29,504 bases of DNA from an uncultured bacterium (GTDB lineage: Bacteria; Bacillota_I; Bacilli_A; RF39; UBA660), in assembly GCA_959020415.1 (NCBI GenBank), contig CAUERX010000019.1, positions 1 through 29,504 of the forward strand. The letters run 5' to 3'. The stretch's first letter is position 1. Every line of letters starts with the position of its first letter. The notes under the pieces were generated by a model. That model was not told the DNA's origin. It was given only the letters and a program-made list of their open reading frames with translations, and ran no database searches. Made by a program: the position numbers and the translations under genes. Positions 24,351 through 29,504 of the stretch are shown here, in pieces.

Positions 24351-26123
24351 ATGTTAGGAACGATCATTGGTATTGAAGAAGATACCGTTCTAGTTAGACT
24401 TAATATAGAACTAGACAAATTTCAAAATATTGTTAATCTTCATGTTGTAATGGAAGATGATAATGGAATATTAGTTGGAGAAATAGCGGATATTAAAAAT
24501 GGAATAGCTTATATAAATTTACTTGGAGAAATTATTAATAATAAATTTACCTTTGGTGTTATTAAAAAACCATCTTTTGGTGCCTCAGTTAAATTAATAT
24601 CAAAAGAAAAAATTCCAATGATCATCAGTGTTGATAATTATAAGGAAAGTAAAGACTTATATATTGGAACAAGTCCAATATATAATGGAGTTCCAATTGC
24701 TTTTAACATCAATGATTTTTTCGCTAGCCATTTTGCCATCTTTGGTTCAACCGGAAGTGGTAAATCATGGGGAGTTGCTCATTTAATTCAAAGTATTTTC
24801 AATAAAAAAAATACTGTAGCTTACCGTGCTAGTATCTTTATATTTGATGCTTATGGTGAATATCATTCAGCTTTCAAAAATATTAGTCAATTAACTCCAG
24901 AAATTTCATTTAAAGCTTATACGACAAACACTAAATTTAGTGACACTGAAGTCTTAAAAATTCCTTTATGGTTGCTTACAATTGATGACATTGCTTTACT
25001 TTTAAACGCTGAAAAGCCAACTCAACTTCCAATTATTGAAAAGGCTTTAAAATTAGTAAACGTTTTTGCCAGAGAAGAAAATGATGTTATTAAACAGAAA
25101 AATGATATTATTGCTAGAGCTATTTTAGATATTCTCTCTAGTGGTAAACCATCATCACAAATAAGAGACCAAATCTTCTCAGTTCTTTCAAATTATAAAA
25201 CTAAAGATTTGAATCTTGAATCAACAATCTATCAGCCAGGATATGAACGCAGTTTAAAACAATGCCTAATTATTGATGCAAGTGGTAAAATTAGAGAAAT
25301 GGAATTACTCACTAAATATATGCAATCATTCTTAGATGATAATATTGAGCTTTCAATGCCTGATGGTTCATTCAAATTTGGCTTAAACGATTTAAGTTTA
25401 GCTTTAGATTTTGCCTTAATCTCAGAAGGCTCATTAAATAGTGAAAGGGTTTATGATGAAGCAAATGTTTTAAAGGTAAGATTACATACTTTAATGAACA
25501 GTGACTATGCGATTTATTTTGATTGTAAAGATTATATTAGTATTGATGATTACATCAAAGACCTATTATCAGTAGGAAATGGTAGAAAAGCACAAATTAT
25601 TAATTTCAATATTAACTATGTCGATGATCGCTTTGCTAAAACAATTACTAAAATATATTCAAAGCTATTATTTGAATATGCTAAAAATATGGAAAAAAGA
25701 GCTTCATTACCATTCCATATAATTTTAGAAGAAGCTCATAGATATGTTCAAAACGATAATGATATCAATCTTTTGGGTTATAATATATTTGACCGTATAA
25801 CTAAAGAGGGAAGAAAGTACGGAGTTTTACTTGGGCTTATTTCCCAAAGGCCTTCAGATCTATCAGAAACATCAATATCACAATGTAATAATTTCTTGAT
25901 CTTTAAAATGCTTCATCCAAGAGATGTTCAGTATATTAGAGAAATGGTTCCTAACATTACTAATGAAATTGTTAAAAGATTAAGAGTATTGCAACCAGGT
26001 AATTGTATTGCCTTTGGTAGTGCCTTTCAAGTTCCCGTTCTAGTTAAATTAGATAAACCAACGCCACCTCCATCAAGTAGTAGTTGTGATATTAGTGCAA
26101 ATTGGTTTATTGATAGAAAATAG
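24351..26123 (+). CDS. HerA/DUF87-type hexameric ATPase
   Basis: This 590-aa protein has an N-terminal beta-rich HAS-barrel-like part (about 1-90), then Walker A FGSTGSGKS at 131-139 with the surrounding FAIFGSTGSGKSWGVAHLI pattern of HerA. Walker B is IILEEAHRYV (about 457-466). The C-terminal motif LQPGNCIAFGSAFQVPV and a Pro/Ser-rich end are typical of this ATPase group. HerA translocates DNA, usually with the nuclease NurA, and some relatives act in anti-phage systems. No NurA, Sir2 or other effector is adjacent, so the role here is open. The ATG follows GGGTGATG. Confidence 0.85.
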   Translation: MLGTIIGIEEDTVLVRLNIELDKFQNIVNLHVVMEDDNGILVGEIADIKNGIAYINLLGEIINNKFTFGVIKKPSFGASVKLISKEKIPMIISVDNYKESKDLYIGTSPIYNGVPIAFNINDFFASHFAIFGSTGSGKSWGVAHLIQSIFNKKNTVAYRASIFIFDAYGEYHSAFKNISQLTPEISFKAYTTNTKFSDTEVLKIPLWLLTIDDIALLLNAEKPTQLPIIEKALKLVNVFAREENDVIKQKNDIIARAILDILSSGKPSSQIRDQIFSVLSNYKTKDLNLESTIYQPGYERSLKQCLIIDASGKIREMELLTKYMQSFLDDNIELSMPDGSFKFGLNDLSLALDFALISEGSLNSERVYDEANVLKVRLHTLMNSDYAIYFDCKDYISIDDYIKDLLSVGNGRKAQIINFNINYVDDRFAKTITKIYSKLLFEYAKNMEKRASLPFHIILEEAHRYVQNDNDINLLGYNIFDRITKEGRKYGVLLGLISQRPSDLSETSISQCNNFLIFKMLHPRDVQYIREMVPNITNEIVKRLRVLQPGNCIAFGSAFQVPVLVKLDKPTPPPSSSSCDISANWFIDRK

Positions 26124-26153
26124 TTAAAACTATTTAATAAAGGAGCAATAACT

Positions 26154-26453
26154 GTGGATTTAAAACAATTACAGAAAGAGATTTGGCAAAATAAAATTGC
26201 TAAAGGATTTAACATAACAGATGTTAATAAAGAATTTTGTTATCTTTATGGTGAAGTAGCTGAAGCTTATGAGGCTTACCGAAAAAAGAAAGACGACTTA
26301 AACGAAGAATTAGCTGACATTGCTATTTATTTGTTTGGTCTTTCAGAAATGCTTGGTTTTGATTTGCAAACAGAGATTATGAATAAAGTTTCTAAAAATT
26401 CCAAAAGAGTATATAAAAATATTGATGGTGTTAATGTTAGAGTTACTGAATAA
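26154..26453 (+). CDS. MazG-like nucleotide pyrophosphohydrolase
   Basis: This 99-aa all-alpha protein has the MazG metal motif: E34xxE37 in LYGEVAEAYEA and E52xxD55 in EELADIAIYLF. The family hydrolyses NTPs or dNTPs to monophosphates, in housecleaning or stringent-response control. The start is GTG 26154, 8 nt after AAAGGAGC; no better ATG fits. It lies 30 nt after the HerA-type gene and may be co-transcribed with it. Confidence 0.85.
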   Translation: MDLKQLQKEIWQNKIAKGFNITDVNKEFCYLYGEVAEAYEAYRKKKDDLNEELADIAIYLFGLSEMLGFDLQTEIMNKVSKNSKRVYKNIDGVNVRVTE

Positions 26454-26472
26454 TAACATTAAGATAACATAT

Positions 26473-26499
26473 AAATTATGATTAATTTCATAATTTTTT
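26473..26499 (+). terminator. Intrinsic terminator after the MazG-like gene
   Basis: AAATTATG (26473-26480), loop ATTAATTT, CATAATTT (26489-26496) and further T. Confidence 0.6.
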
Positions 26500-26553
26500 A
26501 ATGCCCATTTTCAAACTTAGTCATATACTACAGTGAGAATATGGGGGGAGTTT

Positions 26554-26775
26554 ATGAAATTAAACGAATTAAAGATAGGTGAAGAAGCCATTATTGAAAA
26601 AATGGCTGCTAAAGATAATATCCGAAAAAGACTATTAGATATTGGTTTAGTTAAAGGCGCAAAAATAAAACCAATTCTAATTAGCCCAGGTAAAGATATG
26701 ATTGCTTACCATATTAAAGGTGCTGTAATTGCCATTAGAAAAGATGATACTAAAGATATTGAGGTAAGTCTATGA
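26554..26775 (+). CDS. feoA: Ferrous iron transport protein FeoA
   Basis: This 73-aa SH3-like protein supports FeoB in Fe(II) uptake at the membrane. The typical core is RKRLLDIGLVKGAKI followed by DMIAYHIKGAVIAIRKDD. The start ATG 26554 follows GGGGGGAG. A GTG at 26533 in the same frame would place the ribosome site inside the gene. Its stop overlaps the feoB start (ATGA), so the two are translationally coupled. I could not identify a Fur box upstream. Confidence 0.92.
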   Translation: MKLNELKIGEEAIIEKMAAKDNIRKRLLDIGLVKGAKIKPILISPGKDMIAYHIKGAVIAIRKDDTKDIEVSL

Positions 26776-28802
26776 ATGTCGGTTTAGTTGGAAATCCCAA
26801 TGTTGGGAAAAGTACTATTTTTAATACCTTAACAGGGTTAAGACAACATACAGGTAATTGGCCAGGAAAGACCGTCGAAAAAGCGACAGGTTATAAAAAA
26901 TATAATGGAATAGAGTATCAGATAGAAGATCTACCAGGTACATATTCCTTAATGGCTCATTCAAAGGAAGAAGAAGTGACAAGAGACTTCATTTACTTTA
27001 ATAATTATGATGCATTAATTATCGTTTGCGACGCTGTTTGCTTAGAACGTAATCTAAATCTAGTACTTCAAGTCCTTGAAGTAACTGACAAAGTTGTTGT
27101 TTGTGTTAACTTAATCGATGAGGCTAAAAAGAAAGGAATAATCATTGACTTTGAAAAACTATCGTCAATTTTAAAAGTACCAGTTATTTCAACCACTGCT
27201 AGAAGTGGCAAAGGTATTGATGAATTATTAAACGCTTTAGAGCAAACATGTAAAACCAAAACATCAGCTTATAAAGTTGAATATAATGATATAATCAAAG
27301 AAGCAATCCAAATAGTAAAGCCAATTATTCGGGAAGAAGTTACAATAAATAAAGATGCCATTGCTTTAAAACTAATCAATAATGATCCAGGCTTTGCTGA
27401 AAACTACGAAGTTAAAAACGATAAAATATTAAAAAGTAAAATCAGTGAAGCAAAAGATTATCTATATAAAAAAGGGATTAAAGGCTATGATTTAGAAACG
27501 ATGATTACCGAAGACATTATTAGTGATTGCGAAAAAATAAGTAGTATAGTCGTGAGTTTTTCAAGAAAAGACTATCAAAAAAGAGATAGAGTAATTGATA
27601 GAATTTTAACTGGAAAATTAACAGGCTATCCAATTATGCTTTTAATGTTATTAGTAATATTTTGGATAACTATTACTGGTGCTAACTATCCATCTGAATT
27701 ACTTTATGACTTTTTCTTTGGACTTGAAAATCATATTATTAATTTTCTTGAATTTTTACACATACCAGATGTTGTTATAAATTGTCTAGTCTTCGGTGTT
27801 TATCGCGTCTTAGCTTGGGTTGTTTCTGTAATGCTGCCACCAATGGCTATTTTCTTTCCACTTTTTACATTGCTAGAAGACTTGGGTTATTTACCACGTA
27901 TAGCCTTTAACTTAGATAAAGCATTTAAAAAGTGTGCATCGTGTGGTAAACAGGCTTTAACAATGGCTATGGGATTTGGCTGTAATGCCGTTGGCGTTAT
28001 TGGCGCTAGAATAATTGATTCGCCAAGAGAACGATTAATTGCTATTTTAACTAATAGTTTTGTTCCATGTAATGGCAGATTTCCTATTTTAATTTCAATG
28101 ATAACGATGTTTTTCATTATTAGTATGGGTAATAGTTCATTAGCCAGTGCGACAATCTTAACTTTAATGATTTTAATTGGAATTATTATGACATTCATTA
28201 TTTCTAAAATACTATCGAAAACAATATTAAAAGGAATGCCTTCGTCATTCACTTTAGAATTACCACCTTATCGAAGACCGCAAATTGGTAAAGTAGTTAT
28301 CAGGTCAATTCTTGATCGAACTTTATTTGTTTTAAAAAGAGCAGTGTGTATTTCCGCACCCGCTGGTTTAGTTATTTGGCTTATGGCTAATATAAATATT
28401 GGTAATTCAAGCATTTTACAAATTTGTTCAGGTGCCTTAGATCCATTTGCTAGATCAATTGGGTTAGATGGTGTTATTTTAATGGCCTTTATTTTAGGTT
28501 TTCCGGCAAATGAAATTGTTATTCCAATAATGATAATGGGTTACATGTCTTTAGGCTATATAACTGATTTTGATAATTTATCATCATTAAAAACATTATT
28601 TATTGATAATGGATGGACGACATTGACCGCTATTTGTGTTATGTTATTTGCTTTAATGCATTGGCCGTGTTTAACAACTGTTTTTACCATAAAAAAAGAA
28701 ACTGGAAGTAATAAATGGGCTTTACTCTCCATCTTAATTCCAGCACTCACAGGAATCATCATATGTTTCCTTGTAACTCAAATTTATCATTTAATTTTCT
28801 AA
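26772..28802 (+). CDS. feoB: Ferrous iron transporter FeoB
   Basis: FeoB is a Fe(II) uptake permease with a cytoplasmic GTPase domain. The 676-aa protein starts with G1 GNPNVGKST (residues 7-15) and has G3 DLPGTYSL and G4 NLID. A helical GDI-like segment follows to about 270, then the membrane part with two Gate domains, including LGYLPRIAF, CGKQALTMAMGFGCNAVGV and FVPCNGRFPI with conserved Cys residues. Length is slightly below the usual 700-750. No feoC follows. It is translated from the overlap with feoA. Confidence 0.95.
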   Translation: MNVGLVGNPNVGKSTIFNTLTGLRQHTGNWPGKTVEKATGYKKYNGIEYQIEDLPGTYSLMAHSKEEEVTRDFIYFNNYDALIIVCDAVCLERNLNLVLQVLEVTDKVVVCVNLIDEAKKKGIIIDFEKLSSILKVPVISTTARSGKGIDELLNALEQTCKTKTSAYKVEYNDIIKEAIQIVKPIIREEVTINKDAIALKLINNDPGFAENYEVKNDKILKSKISEAKDYLYKKGIKGYDLETMITEDIISDCEKISSIVVSFSRKDYQKRDRVIDRILTGKLTGYPIMLLMLLVIFWITITGANYPSELLYDFFFGLENHIINFLEFLHIPDVVINCLVFGVYRVLAWVVSVMLPPMAIFFPLFTLLEDLGYLPRIAFNLDKAFKKCASCGKQALTMAMGFGCNAVGVIGARIIDSPRERLIAILTNSFVPCNGRFPILISMITMFFIISMGNSSLASATILTLMILIGIIMTFIISKILSKTILKGMPSSFTLELPPYRRPQIGKVVIRSILDRTLFVLKRAVCISAPAGLVIWLMANINIGNSSILQICSGALDPFARSIGLDGVILMAFILGFPANEIVIPIMIMGYMSLGYITDFDNLSSLKTLFIDNGWTTLTAICVMLFALMHWPCLTTVFTIKKETGSNKWALLSILIPALTGIIICFLVTQIYHLIF

Positions 28803-28899
28803 AATATCATTTAATAATTCTAGATAATGTATATTGATTTTATTTTAAATAGTTTATCTAAACAAGACCATAAAAGGATGTTATTATGGAGGAAAAATT

Positions 28900-29277
28900 A
28901 TGGAAGAATTATTTGCTGAAATAGTTTTGCTAGAAAAACGTTATCAAAAACCATTTATTATTACAATGTCTGGACATTGTGGTAGTGGTAAAAGTTATAT
29001 TAGTAAATTACTATCACGCGAATTATCGGTTTATATGATTAGTTGTGATTGCGTCAGTGATAAGATTTTATCAATAAATTATAATTTTGATCCGCAAGAA
29101 TTATACAATATGAAAAATTGGATTAATATTTACATTATAAAGAAACTATTAGAAAATAATGTTTCAATCGTTATGGCGTAGTGTTTCATCAATGGAATAA
29201 TTAAATTTAGTAAAACGATTAACTTATACTGCGACTATGATAAAATTATTATTCATAACATGAAGAACAATTTATAA
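28900..29277 (+). pseudogene. Truncated P-loop kinase (uridine-kinase-like), broken
   Basis: The first 93 codons (28900-29181) contain a good P-loop GHCGSGKSYISK and a following YMISCDCVSDKIL, as in uridine kinase/AAA-type small-molecule kinases. The frame ends at TAG 29179-29181. Reading on in the same frame gives 31 more sense codons, including IKFSKTINLYCDYDKIIIHN, to TAA 29277. Functional homologs need roughly 180 aa or more, so this looks like a decayed gene. The ribosome site GGAGG is still intact. The neighbouring phase-variable promoter region is a likely recombination spot. Confidence 0.65.
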
Positions 29278-29299
29278 AAATTTTCAAACAAATAGAATT

Positions 29300-29325
29300 A
29301 AAGACTGAATAATCAGTCTTTTTTT
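29300..29325 (+). terminator. Intrinsic terminator after the broken kinase
   Basis: AAAGACTGA (29300-29308), loop ATAA, TCAGTCTTT (29313-29321), then a T-run. Confidence 0.85.
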
Positions 29326-29396
29326 GTTGTTATTTTTTATCAGCTTACCATTGTAGTTTACAATAAATTAACTAATATATTAACGGAGGTTTCGCT

Positions 29397-29417
29397 ATGA
29401 AAGTCTTTGGGCGTTGA
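29397..29417 (+). other. Six-codon reading frame with strong ribosome site
   Basis: GGAGGT at 29385-29390 is followed 6 nt later by ATG and MKVFGR-stop. It ends 5 nt before the poly-G promoter. It is either the 5' stub of a gene cut off by rearrangement or a leader peptide. Nothing in the sequence decides between these. Confidence 0.35.
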
Positions 29418-29422
29418 AAATA

Positions 29423-29452
29423 TTGACATAGGGGGGGGGGGGGGGGTATAAT
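29423..29452 (+). promoter_or_regulatory. Promoter with poly-G spacer, probably phase-variable
   Basis: A perfect -35 box TTGACA (29423-29428), an 18-bp spacer made of TA plus 16 G (29431-29446), and a perfect -10 box TATAAT (29447-29452). Loss or gain of G residues by replication slippage would change the spacer around the optimal 17 bp and so switch promoter strength. A purine-rich ribosome site with G6 (29485-29490) follows. The start codon is outside the window. The remainder of 29182-29504 holds only the terminator and the six-codon frame. Confidence 0.8.
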
Positions 29453-29504
29453 AAAAAGAATAACGTAAAAAATAAATTAGTAAAGGGGGGAAGTGTAAGT
29501 ATTA

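Noticed and set aside
27887..28252. 121-codon - strand frame opposite feoB, and similar antisense frames elsewhere
   Set aside because: All lie opposite well-supported genes, lack motifs, and have no plausible ribosome sites.
1..29504. CRISPR arrays, tRNA or rRNA genes, insertion sequences
   Set aside because: I saw no regularly spaced repeats, no cloverleaf with a CCA end, no rRNA-like sequence and no transposase motif on either strand by eye. A tRNAscan or IS search would settle it.

Overview
The window looks like a chromosomal segment of a low-GC Firmicute close to the Mollicutes. An uncultured gut-type member of the class Bacilli (RF39- or Erysipelotrichales-like) is my inference. The evidence is strong A+T bias, a HrcA/CIRCE heat-shock operon, an alanine T-box, YqeG/YqeH, and a D,D-carboxypeptidase, which implies a peptidoglycan wall. 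TGA is a stop codon (for example feoA and yqeH) and Trp is TGG, so this is the standard bacterial code. Every gene I accept lies on the + strand.

Layout. 1-6608: heat-shock operon hrcA-grpE-dnaK-pepF-dnaJ behind a consensus sigma-A promoter with two tandem CIRCE operators. It closes with an intrinsic terminator. 6609-6943: a gap with gene remnants, a terminator and two candidate promoters. 6944-8723: frr and an AI-2E-family membrane protein. 8711-12217: an alanine T-box whose 5' strand overlaps the end of the preceding ORF. It leads an operon of a Nudix hydrolase, two paralogous NMP-kinase-like P-loop proteins and an unusually small alaS (585 aa, no beta-barrel or C-Ala domain).

12141-19844 is the most unusual part. 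The last 20 or so codons of alaS plus its terminator occur twice, 7.6 kb apart, as a direct repeat with a 45-bp identical core. Between the copies lies an accessory block: a HTH-WYL regulator, a small HAD protein, a HAD-phosphoribosyltransferase fusion, a DHH phosphoesterase, an APH-fold kinase and a PfkB-SIS fusion. This looks like an island inserted at the 3' end of alaS that brought its own replacement end. The enzymes suggest an undescribed pathway for a nucleotide- or sugar-phosphate-derived metabolite (inference). Three consecutive genes each carry a one-base-short homopolymer run that breaks the frame, so the operon is decaying, switchable, rescued by slippage, or mis-assembled.

19873-28802: single genes and small operons: an FkbM-type methyltransferase, dacA, yqeG-yqeH, an NTF2-like protein, a HerA-type ATPase, a MazG-like protein and feoAB. 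28900-29504: a broken P-loop kinase, a terminator, and a promoter with consensus -35 and -10 boxes whose 18-bp spacer is almost entirely a 16-G tract. That is the typical design of a phase-variable promoter. The gene it would drive lies beyond the window.
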